Source: Pseudomonas sp. AFG_SD02_1510_Pfu_092 | GTDB taxonomy: Bacteria > Pseudomonadota > Gammaproteobacteria > Pseudomonadales > Pseudomonadaceae | Reading direction: 5' to 3' | Length of the DNA: 64,000 nucleotides | NCBI RefSeq assembly: GCF_003331055.1 | Contig: NZ_PUQD01000027.1 | Span: 1-64,000 of the forward strand | Shown: positions 53,463 through 62,113 of the stretch, in pieces | Layout of the letters: each line of letters begins with the position of its first letter | How positions within the stretch are numbered: the stretch's first letter is position 1 | Program-made: the position numbers and the translations under genes | The notes under the pieces: generated by a model | The model's database searches: none | Told to the model about the DNA's origin: nothing | The model's input: the letters and a program-made list of their open reading frames with translations, nothing else

Positions 53463-54923
53463 ATGAGTCGCAAACGTGCGGGCCGTAGCGTGTTGCTGGA
53501 TGCCGTGAAGGTGCCTGCGCTACTGGATGACATTCCAGGCGGCGACAAGAACCTTGTGCCGGCCAGTGCAGTCGAGCAACCCCTGGATGTAGTGGTACCC
53601 ATGTGGCCTGTTTCCGATCCTCGACCCGGCGAGCCGGAGTACCTCAAACTTTTCTGGGATGATGCCCTTGTAGCCGATATTGCTTGGGAAGCTCCGGTTC
53701 TGCCCAAGGATCTGCAACTGAGCGTTGCAGTGGATAAACTCCTGGACGGGCCCCATGCACTCCGTTACCAAGTGATCAACTCAGTTGGCGATCCGAGCGA
53801 GTCCGAGCTGTTGCCATTGTTGATTGACCTTTCACCGCCCTCGTTGGGTGGGGCACAGGGCATGCTGACAGTAGTGGAGGACCCGGATGAAATCGAGCGT
53901 GACGGCCTGACCGAGCGCTATCTCAGAAACCATGACCAGCGCCTGCGAACCGAGGTGCCAAGCTATACGAAGCCAGTGGCGGGTGACACGATCGTTTACT
54001 ACTGGGATGCCGAGCCGTTTGCCGAGACGTGGGCCGGGGAGTACGAGATTGCTTTCGCTGACATTGGTGGCCCGTTCTACATCGATTTTGACAGCGAACT
54101 GATTCTGCAGCGCGGCGACGGCGACCGCTATGTGTACTATGCAATCAGGGATCGGGCAGGGAACCTAAGCGCGTTTTCAAAACCCTTGAAGGTGGCGGTA
54201 TCGGCTGGAGTGCGAACCTTCCCGATGCCGAGCATCCCTCAGGCTACCGGAGCGGACGGGCAGCTGCGCCTTGCGCTGAATGACCTGCGCTTGCCGTTGC
54301 TGGTTGAGGTGCCGGATGAGGCTGTGATCTATCCGGACGAAGCATTGCGGGTGGAGTGGGGGGACCCCGGCGACCCTGGCTATTTCTCTGCCACGACTGG
54401 CTATCAAGGGCGCGAACGGGAATTCGAGATTCCGGAGAAATATATCGCAGCCCAGGGGGCAACCACCCTTAAGGTGAACTTCGTGGCATCGGGTGACAAG
54501 CGTCATGATTACCCATCGCCAGCAGTTGAACTGTTCATTTCGCAGCTGAGCAAGGGCTTGCCCACGGTCAACTTGGTCGGGGTCGCCAGCGGCAAGCTGC
54601 GGCTGTCCCAGGCGCCAGAACGTGTTCCTGTAACGCTGGGGACCTGGCCTTTGATGGCTGAAGGGCAGCTGGTCGACATCTGGGTGACTGGCGTTTTGCC
54701 GAGTGGCCAGGATTCAGCGCCCTTTCAGGTGCTGAAAGATTATGAGATCAAGCCCGGCCATCTGGCTGAAGGCATCGTTGTGGTCAATGACGTCGTAGTG
54801 CTCAAATCTTTTCTGGCGACGCTTAAACTCGACACTCCATTTACCCTGCATGTTCAGGTCAGGTTTGCCGCGCAGGCGGCTCCTGTGAACTTCCCGCGCT
54901 TGAGCCCGACCTTGACTTCTTGA
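53463..54923 (+). CDS. Ig-like-repeat protein F
   Basis: 486 aa, no signal peptide. N-terminal part begins MSRKRAGRSVLLDAVKVP, then 4-5 beta-sandwich domains. Shared marks with D and E: DRAGNLSAFS, IVYYWDAEP, VEWGDPGDPGYF and the C-terminal VASGKLRL...LSPTLTS. GGAGAG lies about 9 bases before the ATG at 53463, so it follows the autotransporter after 50 bases, probably on the same transcript. Tail-to-tail with the fimbrial chaperone, with 2 bases between the stops. Function unknown. Confidence 0.7.
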   Translation: MSRKRAGRSVLLDAVKVPALLDDIPGGDKNLVPASAVEQPLDVVVPMWPVSDPRPGEPEYLKLFWDDALVADIAWEAPVLPKDLQLSVAVDKLLDGPHALRYQVINSVGDPSESELLPLLIDLSPPSLGGAQGMLTVVEDPDEIERDGLTERYLRNHDQRLRTEVPSYTKPVAGDTIVYYWDAEPFAETWAGEYEIAFADIGGPFYIDFDSELILQRGDGDRYVYYAIRDRAGNLSAFSKPLKVAVSAGVRTFPMPSIPQATGADGQLRLALNDLRLPLLVEVPDEAVIYPDEALRVEWGDPGDPGYFSATTGYQGREREFEIPEKYIAAQGATTLKVNFVASGDKRHDYPSPAVELFISQLSKGLPTVNLVGVASGKLRLSQAPERVPVTLGTWPLMAEGQLVDIWVTGVLPSGQDSAPFQVLKDYEIKPGHLAEGIVVVNDVVVLKSFLATLKLDTPFTLHVQVRFAAQAAPVNFPRLSPTLTS

Positions 54924-54925
54924 GT

Positions 54926-55654
54926 TCACGTGCCAGAAACCGGCGCCGTCATTTCTCTCGTCGTGCCACCGTAATCGTTGATTGTCGTGAAATACACCTG
55001 CAGGCCGGGGGCTGATGCCGGCGTTGGCAAGTCGTAGGCCATCGTACTTTGCGGGGCAACCATCTCGTTGGCTTGGATGCTTTTACGCCCTTTGAGGTGG
55101 CCCACCTGAACGCGCTTGAAGATGTAGTGGTAGGGCGAGGGGTTGTGTACGACCAGTTGTGCCTTGCCGTCGGCGTGGCGCACAGACCATTGCAGGGTTT
55201 TCAAGCCGTCCTCGGTAGTGCCTTGCAACTCGGCAGGGCGGTAGAACAGCTTGATCCGGGTACGCAATGCAATGGTCAAGGCGTTCGCTTGCTCGTCCTG
55301 CGCTTGAGGTATTTCCTGCACATTGAAGTAGAACAACGATTCCCTGTCCTTTGGCAGGTCATTGGGGAGGCGATTGATCTGTACCGTCTGTTGGTTACCA
55401 GGGTCAAGCCTGAACAAGGCGGGTGTGGCGATCAGTGGCACAGCGGTGGTGCTGTCATCGCTGTCGGTGTTGACCCAGCTCTGAGCGGCAAAAGCCTGCG
55501 TGCTGGGGTTGGCGACGATGATCGAACTGCTTTGCTTGTCGCTACTCTGGATGATGCGGGTGGTGCTGATGGTGAGGGCGGCCTGGGCGGTAGGCATGAG
55601 GCCGCTGGTAGCGGCAGCAACCAGCAGCAGGTTGCGCAGTAATGAGGTGGGCAT
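54926..55654 (-). CDS. periplasmic fimbrial chaperone (PapD/FimC family)
   Basis: 242 aa with signal peptide MPTSLLRNLL... ending TAQA. Two Ig domains: ALTISTTRIIQSSDKQSSSIIVANP at the start, and the family features RLPNDLPKDRESLFYFNVQEIP and KLFYRPAELQG with its conserved Arg/Lys for binding the pilin C-terminus. It holds pilins folded until the usher takes them. An ATG at 55678 is also in frame; I prefer 55654 because the upstream one touches a terminator-like hairpin. Neither has a good ribosome site. The usher should follow but does not: the 17-kb insert begins just past the stop. Confidence 0.9.
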   Translation of the reverse strand: MPTSLLRNLLLVAAATSGLMPTAQAALTISTTRIIQSSDKQSSSIIVANPSTQAFAAQSWVNTDSDDSTTAVPLIATPALFRLDPGNQQTVQINRLPNDLPKDRESLFYFNVQEIPQAQDEQANALTIALRTRIKLFYRPAELQGTTEDGLKTLQWSVRHADGKAQLVVHNPSPYHYIFKRVQVGHLKGRKSIQANEMVAPQSTMAYDLPTPASAPGLQVYFTTINDYGGTTREMTAPVSGT

Positions 55655-55678
55655 AAGTGGGTGATCTGTCAAGGGCAT

Positions 55679-55705
55679 AAAACAAGCGCAGCGAACTGCG
55701 CTTGT
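55679..55705 (-). terminator. attenuator hairpin between pilin and chaperone genes
   Basis: On the minus strand: ACAAGCGCAG, TTCG loop, CTGCGCTTGT, then TTT. A perfect 10-base stem 13 bases after the pilin stop. It would lower expression of the downstream chaperone relative to the pilin, as in other fimbrial operons. Confidence 0.8.
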
Positions 55706-55717
55706 AAGGTGGCGGTT

Positions 55718-56257
55718 TTATGGAATGGCAACCAGGAAGTTCACGCTGGTGGCGATCTGGCCTTCAGTCACTTTGGAATCTGTAGTGTGCAACTGCGTGG
55801 TGAAGTTCATGTCGGTCGGCAGTGAGTCGCTCAGGTCGTATTCGACAGATGCTGCATCAGGGTCGAGCTGAGTGTTGCTCTTGTCGAAGATGGCCAGTGC
55901 GAAGCCTTCGCTGTAGCCGACGCCGCTTTGCAGTGCATACAGTTTACCGGAAGGGTCGTTGCCATAGTTGGCGCTGAACTTGACGGTAGCCTTGTCGCCA
56001 GCGGCGATGGTGCAGGTGGTGGGGTCAACACGCAGGGCAAAACTTTCCATCGGGGTTTTTTGGCCGATGGCGGTGAAGTCCTGAGTCCTGAAATCACCCA
56101 GGTAGATTTTGTGCATGCCTGGGCCGCCTGGCTTGACGAGTTCAATCGGGCAGGTGCCGCCGGCACTAACGGTGCCTTCGAAGTTGATGATGCCAGTGTT
56201 GGCCATGGCTGAACTGCAGCCGAGGCTCAAGGCGAACAGTGCAAGGGTACGTTTCAT
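55718..56257 (-). CDS. type 1-like major fimbrial subunit (pilin)
   Basis: 179 aa. Signal peptide MKRTLALFALSLGCSSAMA. The N-terminal extension NTGIINFEGTVSAG is the donor strand, followed by the conserved disulfide Cys (TCPIE) and a second Cys (TTCTIAA). The C-terminal strand ATSVNFLVAIP is what the chaperone completes. First gene of the fimbrial operon. I start at 56257; the frame is open upstream but reads non-coding. The next gene is the chaperone after the attenuator hairpin. Confidence 0.9.
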   Translation of the reverse strand: MKRTLALFALSLGCSSAMANTGIINFEGTVSAGGTCPIELVKPGGPGMHKIYLGDFRTQDFTAIGQKTPMESFALRVDPTTCTIAAGDKATVKFSANYGNDPSGKLYALQSGVGYSEGFALAIFDKSNTQLDPDAASVEYDLSDSLPTDMNFTTQLHTTDSKVTEGQIATSVNFLVAIP

Positions 56258-56426
56258 TGTGCGATCCAGATAGGGAATTGACTTGTTGGTGTATGTCGAG
56301 CCGGCGTCCAGTGTGGTGGGCGCCGGGGCGGCATTGCGCAAGCCTATCGGTGAACGCAGAAGGGTATCTGTAAGGGAAGTCGTTTTAGTCTGTTGAGAAC
56401 GCGATGCTGGGTGGGTACTACCGCAA

Positions 56427-56831
56427 TCAGTGGGGCTGGCCCGAGGCAGCCATCAACTGCTTGTGCATATTCCAGTCGAAGGGTTCGCCGTTCTGTTCTG
56501 CTTCATAGCGGCGCTCTTCCAACTGTTGATACAGGTTCAGTTCCTCATCGGGCATGAAGTGCAGGCAATCGCCGCCAAAGAACCAGAGTAGATCGCGCGG
56601 CACCAGATGAGCGATTTGTGGGTAGCGCTGGATCACCTGGCACATCAAATCCTGCCCCAGGTATTGGCTATGCAGAGGATCCTGAGGCAGCTGCTGAAGC
56701 AGCTCGTCGAAGCGTTCAAGAAACAGCGCATGGCTTTCCTCAGGTACCTGCTCGGCTTCGGCCAGCGCCACCAGAATGGTACGCAGATGCTGCAGCAGTT
56801 GCAGGTGATATTCCAGGTGGGGGGTGGCCAT
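56427..56831 (-). CDS. conserved hypothetical protein (PA2816-like)
   Basis: 134 aa, acidic, cytoplasmic, mainly helical. Blocks such as QYLGQDLMCQVIQRYPQIAHLVPRDLLWFFGGDCLHFM are conserved in pseudomonads; I recall it next to the fadE gene (PA2815/PA2816). No catalytic motif seen. The Cys in DLMCQ and GGDCLH and the HFMPDEEL stretch might bind a metal, but that is a guess. It marks core genome inside the accessory region: fimbrial genes lie on one side and the lone P47-like gene C on the other. Confidence 0.75.
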   Translation of the reverse strand: MATPHLEYHLQLLQHLRTILVALAEAEQVPEESHALFLERFDELLQQLPQDPLHSQYLGQDLMCQVIQRYPQIAHLVPRDLLWFFGGDCLHFMPDEELNLYQQLEERRYEAEQNGEPFDWNMHKQLMAASGQPH

Positions 56832-57009
56832 GACGCAGTCCTCGGTTTAGCTAAAAGCGTGAGTATACCCCATCGAGGAACACCGACCGGCCGGCATTGA
56901 GAACAGTTGTTGGCCCGTTTGCAGGAACGGCTACCTGTCATTTTTGACAGTAGAGAAAAACGGCAATCAAGGTTCAACTGGTCTCCTCTTCGATTGCACG
57001 GAAGATCAC

Positions 57010-58506
57010 ATGGTGAGCACGGAGAACTCCGACGGCAAAGCAGGCGTCCCAATCGCTTATACGATGGTGTGGTACAGCCTCTTGAATGATTGCTGGAAGC
57101 GCTACAGCGAAAATAATGAGTATCTCCCGGGTGAGACACTTTTGCTCGACAGGCAGTCTGGCCCCTCCGAACGAAAAGTGTCATCGGTTGTATTTGGTCA
57201 CCCGCAGATGACGTGGTCCGACACGGTTGTAACACAGCGCAAACGGCTGCTGAGTCAGCGCGAGGTCGTCCTGGTACTGGATTCGGGTAACAGTGCCGCC
57301 TGGCTGAGCGAAATCCGCGATGTTGCATACGACGCAAGTCAAGTCCTGACCATCAAGGCTTCCATGCTCGACAGCAGCATCGCTTATCGAGGCGATGGCA
57401 GCGTACAGCTGGTGTGGACAGCTATGCCGGAATTTTCATTTACCGGGCAGGACACACTACTACTGAAAATGAAACGTGGTTATGAAGCCAAGAAAGGCAT
57501 TGAACTGTATACGGTAGGGCCGCCCGCTAACCACCTGTTGCGTGAGTTGAATGTTGTCTATCAGCCGGCCAATAAAGAGACTGGAATGGACATCGCCTAT
57601 TTCACCCCGGGTGTGGTGGTTGCGGGGGTGCCCTTGGCAGATGCTCGTACTGACGCGGGGGTAGCGGATATCGTTATATTTGTCCTTGCTGTATGGGCGG
57701 CGCCTGAAGTGCTTTTGGGTAAGGCCCCTTATGATGAGGAATGGCTCCCGTCCCTGGTCTTTCCGCCACCCCAGCTGAAAAGGCAGGATGGCAGTTTCGT
57801 AAAAGAGTTGGGGGTGTATACCACCGAATACTTTTCCCCCAGGCAAGCATCCGCACCCGCTGTGAGCGCGCAGCTGCGACAGGCTTCCCTGTCTCTCGAC
57901 CCTTTGGTGCGCCTGATCGCAAATGGCATTGGCAAACAGGCCGTCGTGCTACACCCCGGCCCCGACGCGGCGGTCTGGGTGCTTGAAGGTGAGCAGGCAG
58001 GAGCGTTGAAGCGAGAGGGCGGCGCCTGGTACTACGAGCCTCCAGCGATACTGGAACCTGCAGTCACTCTGGAGGCGAACAACAAGACCAACCGCCCGGC
58101 TGCCGTTCTTTCGAGCGTTCCGAAACGGTTCACGGTGGATGTGGTCCACGCCACGCAAGGTGGTGAAAACGCCTACGCTACATTTGCAAGTTACTACGCA
58201 CCGCAAACGCATTATTTCAGGGCATCCTTGGAGAGCGGCAAACTCAGATTCACGTTCTGGTATTACGACGCTGACAAGGGGCAGGACGTGCAGGTCGAGG
58301 AACGTGATACCGAATGGGTCATTGCTTCGGGGAACGGAAGCGTATCCAGCTCTGGAGTCTTCAGCCCAGCCGCCAACAGTCCGTCGCCTTTCACTGTTGT
58401 CTGGGCGCGGGATACAACCAGCGATCGGCTGCTGTACTGGGCATTTACTGTCATCCCGATACCGCTTTACTCACCTGCTCAGGCGGTAGCGCTATTCCAG
58501 AAATGA
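57010..58506 (+). CDS. P47/OrfX-like family protein C (lone copy)
   Basis: 498 aa, no signal peptide. The start (GVPIAYTMVWYSLLNDCWKR) replaces the YGW of A and B with a similar aromatic block. The C-terminal ~85 residues match the last domain of A: 'VxxxxTxW...G...SSSGVFSPAANSPSPFTVVWARDTTSDRLLYWAFTV' corresponds to A's GIYQPAADEG...IAIWGYKVLVL. So C is a shorter family member lacking some internal domains. I start at ATG 57010 with GGAAG about 6 bases before; a TTG further upstream is possible. Sits alone between two core genes. Confidence 0.65.
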   Translation: MVSTENSDGKAGVPIAYTMVWYSLLNDCWKRYSENNEYLPGETLLLDRQSGPSERKVSSVVFGHPQMTWSDTVVTQRKRLLSQREVVLVLDSGNSAAWLSEIRDVAYDASQVLTIKASMLDSSIAYRGDGSVQLVWTAMPEFSFTGQDTLLLKMKRGYEAKKGIELYTVGPPANHLLRELNVVYQPANKETGMDIAYFTPGVVVAGVPLADARTDAGVADIVIFVLAVWAAPEVLLGKAPYDEEWLPSLVFPPPQLKRQDGSFVKELGVYTTEYFSPRQASAPAVSAQLRQASLSLDPLVRLIANGIGKQAVVLHPGPDAAVWVLEGEQAGALKREGGAWYYEPPAILEPAVTLEANNKTNRPAAVLSSVPKRFTVDVVHATQGGENAYATFASYYAPQTHYFRASLESGKLRFTFWYYDADKGQDVQVEERDTEWVIASGNGSVSSSGVFSPAANSPSPFTVVWARDTTSDRLLYWAFTVIPIPLYSPAQAVALFQK

Positions 58507-58527
58507 AACCACGTTACAGCTTGGAAA

Positions 58528-58558
58528 ACCGGCAGAGCCTTTTGACGGCTCTGTCGGT
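58528..58558. terminator. hairpin between convergent gene C and fadE
   Basis: ACCGGCAGAGCC and GGCTCTGTCGGT pair with a single mismatch around a TTTTGAC loop. Likely bidirectional terminator; T tracts are weak on both sides. Confidence 0.6.
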
Positions 58559-58613
58559 ATCCCTGCTTCGCTCACGTCAGTTGGCTCGGTTGCGAAACGC
58601 CCAAGGCAGATGC

Positions 58614-61061
58614 TCAGCGAATTCGACCAGGCTCGGAAAGCAACTGGTCTTTTTCGAACGCATCCACATCGATGACTTTCCGACGTGCCTGTTCAGCTTC
58701 CTTCAAGCGTTGGCCTTCTGTCGGCTGTAACAGGCCCGCTTCAACGGCTGCATCAATGGGCGACTGTTCGTGAGTTGGATGTATCTGGGCTGCCTTGATG
58801 GCCTGATGCAAAACCTTTTGCAGAGGCGCGGTTTCAGTCAGCAAATCCCTTGCCCTTTGCAGTGCCGCTACGGGATCGTCTTCACCTTGTGGCCTGAAGC
58901 ATCCCGCCAAAAGCTCCTCCAGTGTCGGGTCACCCTTGCCACGCCCGATCAGCGCTGCCACCTCGGCATCCAGTTCATCGCTCGGCCCGCGATGGCGGCG
59001 GCCGAAGGGGAACACCAGCACGCGCAAGGCGCAGCCTACAAACCGGTTGGGGAAGTTGTCGAGCAGCCGGTCGAGGGCTTTTTCCGCCTGGCCCAGGCTT
59101 TCTTCCATGGCCCAACGCAACAGCGGCTGCATATGCTCCGGTGAGCCGAGGTCGTGATAGCGCTTGAGCGCGGCGCTGGACAGGTACAGGTAGCTCAGCA
59201 CATCACCCAGTCGTGCGCTCAGGCGTTCGCGGCGCTTGAGCGCCCCACCCAGCAGCATCATCGACAGGTCGGCCAGCAACGCAAAAGCAGCCGCCTGGCG
59301 GTTGAGGGCGCGGAAGTAGCCTTGGCTCAGGGCATCGCCCGGCACGTTTTCCAGGCGCCCCAGCCCGAGGTTGAACACCAGTGTGCTCGCCGCGTTACCG
59401 GCGGCGAACATGATGTGCTGCATCAGCAGGTCGTCGAATTCGCGGAGCGCCTGGTCGCGGTCCTCGCGCCCTGCCAGGGCCATCTCCTTGAGCACGAATG
59501 GGTGGCAGCGGATGGCACCCTGGCCGAAGATCATCAGGTTGCGCGACAGAATGTTCGCGCCTTCGACGGTGATGAAGATCGGTGCCCCTTGCCAGTTGCG
59601 GCCCAGGTAGTTGTTCGGGCCCATGATGATGGCCTTGCCACCGTGCACGTCCATGGCGTGCTGGATGCACTCGCGGCCGCGCTCGGTCAGGTGGTACTTG
59701 AGGATGGCCGACAGCACCGAAGGCTTCTCGCCCAGGTCCACGGCCTTGGCGGTCAGCAGGCGCGCGCTGTCCATCAGCCAGGCGTTGCCGCCGATGCGCG
59801 CCAGCGATTCCTGTATGCCTTCGAAGGCCGCCAGCGGCACATTGAACTGCTCGCGGATGCTGGCGTACTGGCCGGTGACCAGGCTGGTGTACTTGGCGGC
59901 GCCAGTGCCCACGGCAGGCAAGGAGATCGAACGGCCTACCGACAGGCAGTTCATCAGCATCATCCAGCCCTTGCCGAGCATGGCCTGGCCGCCGATCAGG
60001 AAGTCCAGCGGTACGAATACATCCTTGCCGCTGTTGGGGCCGTTCATGAACGCTGCGCCCAGCGGCAGGTGGCGTTTGCCAATCTCGACACCGGGGGTGT
60101 CGGTGGGGATCAACGCCAGGCTTATGCCCAACTCTTCCTGTTCGCCCAGCAGGTGGTCCGGGTCGTAGGCCTTGAAGGCCAGCCCCAGCAGGGTAGCGAC
60201 CGGGCCGAGGGTGATGTAGCGCTTTTCCCAGTTCAGGCGCAGGCCGATCACTTCCTGGCCTTGCCATTGGCCCTTGCAGACCACACCGCTGTCGGGCATG
60301 GCGCCGGCATCGGAGCCGGCCAGTGGGCCGGTGAGGGCGAAGCAGGGGATTTCCTCGCCGCGCGCCAGGCGCGGCAGGTAGTGGTTGCGTTGTTCGTCGG
60401 TGCCGTAGTGCAGCAACAGTTCTGCGGGGCCCAATGAGTTTGGCACCATCACCGTGGAAGCCAGGTCGCCGCTGCGGGTGGCAAGCTTCATCGCTACCTG
60501 GGAATGGGCGTAGGCGGAGAAGCCTTTGCCGCCGTATTCCTTGGGAATGATCAGGGCGAAGAAGCCGTTCTGCTTGATGTGCCGCCAGGCTTCGGGCGGC
60601 AGGTCGAGGTCCTGGCCAATCTGCCAGTCGCTGACCATGGCGCAGAGTTCTTCGGTAGGGCCGTCGATGAAGGCTTGTTCTTCCTCGGTCAACTGCGGGG
60701 CCGGGTAGCTGAGCAGGGTGCGCCAGTCGGGGCGGCCGCTGAACAGTTCGCCGTCCCACCAGACGGTGCCGGCATCAATTGCCTCGCGTTCGGTTTGCGA
60801 CATCGGCGGCAGGGTGCGCTGGAACCACGTGAACACCGGGCCGGTGAATACCTTGCGGCGCCATTCGGGCAGCGCCACCAGGGCGATTTTCAGTGCCAGC
60901 ACTATCCAGATCAGGGTCAGCAGCCAGCCTGGGGCACTGCTGAAGATACCCATCAGCAGCATATAGGCTGCCACGGCACCGAGAATCTGCAAGGGCGCCA
61001 GGCGCCGGTGCGTGAGGTACGCCGCGCCGATCACCAGCACTACCAACCACAACAGCAACAT
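58614..61061 (-). CDS. fadE: membrane-associated acyl-CoA dehydrogenase FadE
   Basis: 815 aa, the FadE length. Three N-terminal hydrophobic stretches (about 1-20, 25-45, 48-65) anchor it to the inner membrane. The rest is an acyl-CoA dehydrogenase: FALTGPLAGSDAGA (substrate/FAD loop), a catalytic Glu expected near FITVEGANIL, and the FAD-binding NLMIFGQGAIR. It does the first step of beta-oxidation and passes electrons to the quinone pool through ETF. An excellent Shine-Dalgarno (GGAGGA) lies before the ATG at 61061. Confidence 0.95.
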   Translation of the reverse strand: MLLLWLVVLVIGAAYLTHRRLAPLQILGAVAAYMLLMGIFSSAPGWLLTLIWIVLALKIALVALPEWRRKVFTGPVFTWFQRTLPPMSQTEREAIDAGTVWWDGELFSGRPDWRTLLSYPAPQLTEEEQAFIDGPTEELCAMVSDWQIGQDLDLPPEAWRHIKQNGFFALIIPKEYGGKGFSAYAHSQVAMKLATRSGDLASTVMVPNSLGPAELLLHYGTDEQRNHYLPRLARGEEIPCFALTGPLAGSDAGAMPDSGVVCKGQWQGQEVIGLRLNWEKRYITLGPVATLLGLAFKAYDPDHLLGEQEELGISLALIPTDTPGVEIGKRHLPLGAAFMNGPNSGKDVFVPLDFLIGGQAMLGKGWMMLMNCLSVGRSISLPAVGTGAAKYTSLVTGQYASIREQFNVPLAAFEGIQESLARIGGNAWLMDSARLLTAKAVDLGEKPSVLSAILKYHLTERGRECIQHAMDVHGGKAIIMGPNNYLGRNWQGAPIFITVEGANILSRNLMIFGQGAIRCHPFVLKEMALAGREDRDQALREFDDLLMQHIMFAAGNAASTLVFNLGLGRLENVPGDALSQGYFRALNRQAAAFALLADLSMMLLGGALKRRERLSARLGDVLSYLYLSSAALKRYHDLGSPEHMQPLLRWAMEESLGQAEKALDRLLDNFPNRFVGCALRVLVFPFGRRHRGPSDELDAEVAALIGRGKGDPTLEELLAGCFRPQGEDDPVAALQRARDLLTETAPLQKVLHQAIKAAQIHPTHEQSPIDAAVEAGLLQPTEGQRLKEAEQARRKVIDVDAFEKDQLLSEPGRIR

Positions 61062-61182
61062 AATCGGTCCTCCTTGGAACCAGGGGGCTTGAGCCGTCCC
61101 GGACAGCTTAGACGCTACGCTGCGAACGGCCGGGTCAGAACAGTGACAGGGTATGGCTGCGGGAGTTTCAGTCCGGTGTTTA

Positions 61183-61292
61183 CCTGTACCGGCCTCTTCG
61201 CGGGTGAACCCGCTCCCACAAGTACTGCAACGCTCTCAGGTGTGGTGCGATCCCTGTGGGAGCGGGTTCACCCGCGAAGAGGCCGGTACAGG
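61183..61292. repeat. paired inverted REP elements
   Basis: CCTGTACCGGCCTCTTCGCG... faces ...CGCGAAGAGGCCGGTACAGG with about 30 unique bases between. The first REP right of the tRNA array after 27 kb with none. Confidence 0.85.
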
Positions 61293-61345
61293 CGATAAAA
61301 CTCTGGAGTAGACTGTGCCACCTCCGCATTCATAAGGACGTTGCC

Positions 61346-61969
61346 ATGCTGAAGATCTGGGGCCGCAAGAACTCGAGCAATGTGCGCAAGGCGCTGTGGA
61401 TCGCCCATGAACTGGGCCTGGATTTCGAGTCGATCGACGCCGGCGGCGCCTTTGGCGTGGTCAACGAGCCGCATTACCGTGCGCGCAACCCCAATGGCCT
61501 GGTGCCGATGCTGGAGGACGGCGACCTGACCCTGTGGGAGTCCAACACCATCGTCCGCTACCTGTGCGCCGAGTACGGCGCCGAGCAGGGCTGGTACCTG
61601 GCAGACCCACGCCAACGCGCGCAGGCCGACAAGTGGATGGACTGGGCCACATCGTCGTTCGCTGCGCCATTCCGCCCGTTGTTCTGGGGCCTGCTGCGCA
61701 CTCCGGAAGACCAACGCGACTGGGTGGCGATCAACGCCGCGCACAAGCAGTGCGCCCAGCTGTTGAGCATCGCCGACGAAACCCTGGCCAAACAGGCGTA
61801 CCTTTCTGGTGACCAAATAGGCATGGGTGATATCCCACTGGGCAGCTTCATCTACGCCTGGTTCGAAATGCCCATCGAGCGCCCGGCCATGCACCACCTG
61901 GAGGCCTGGTACGCGCGCCTGAAAGCCCGCCCGGCCTACCAGGCGGCGGTGATGACTGCGTTGACCTGA
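61346..61969 (+). CDS. glutathione S-transferase
   Basis: 207 aa, cytoplasmic. N-terminal thioredoxin-like domain: LKIWGRKNSSNVRKALWIAHELG carries the active-site Ser/Asn, NPNGLVPMLED the cis-Pro, and LWESNTIVRYL the glutathione ES motif. Helical C-terminal domain ends with LEAWYARLKARPAYQ. The substrate is unknown. AAGGA lies 7 bases before the ATG. Confidence 0.92.
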   Translation: MLKIWGRKNSSNVRKALWIAHELGLDFESIDAGGAFGVVNEPHYRARNPNGLVPMLEDGDLTLWESNTIVRYLCAEYGAEQGWYLADPRQRAQADKWMDWATSSFAAPFRPLFWGLLRTPEDQRDWVAINAAHKQCAQLLSIADETLAKQAYLSGDQIGMGDIPLGSFIYAWFEMPIERPAMHHLEAWYARLKARPAYQAAVMTALT

Positions 61970-62113
61970 TCGAACACCACGGCTATTTCGATAGTCACTA
62001 TCAATACACATGACTGTACTTGTGCGGCCTGGCCTTGCACCATGGCCGCACTCACTGCGCCAGTGGTCTGCCCTGGCGTGTCCCGCACCTTATTCTTCGG
62101 TAAGTGACCCGCT

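Noticed and set aside
34213-56426. Possible attachment-site repeat: a second copy of the tRNA-Gly 3' end at the far side of the accessory region
   Set aside because: I looked for CGAGTCTCGTTTCCCGC near 56.3-57.0 and 58.5 kb and found none; there is also no integrase gene. A tRNA-directed integration is not supported.
34251-58613. Insertion sequence or transposase to explain the island
   Set aside because: No transposase, integrase or IS-like terminal repeats were seen on either strand; the rearrangements leave no mobile-element trace.
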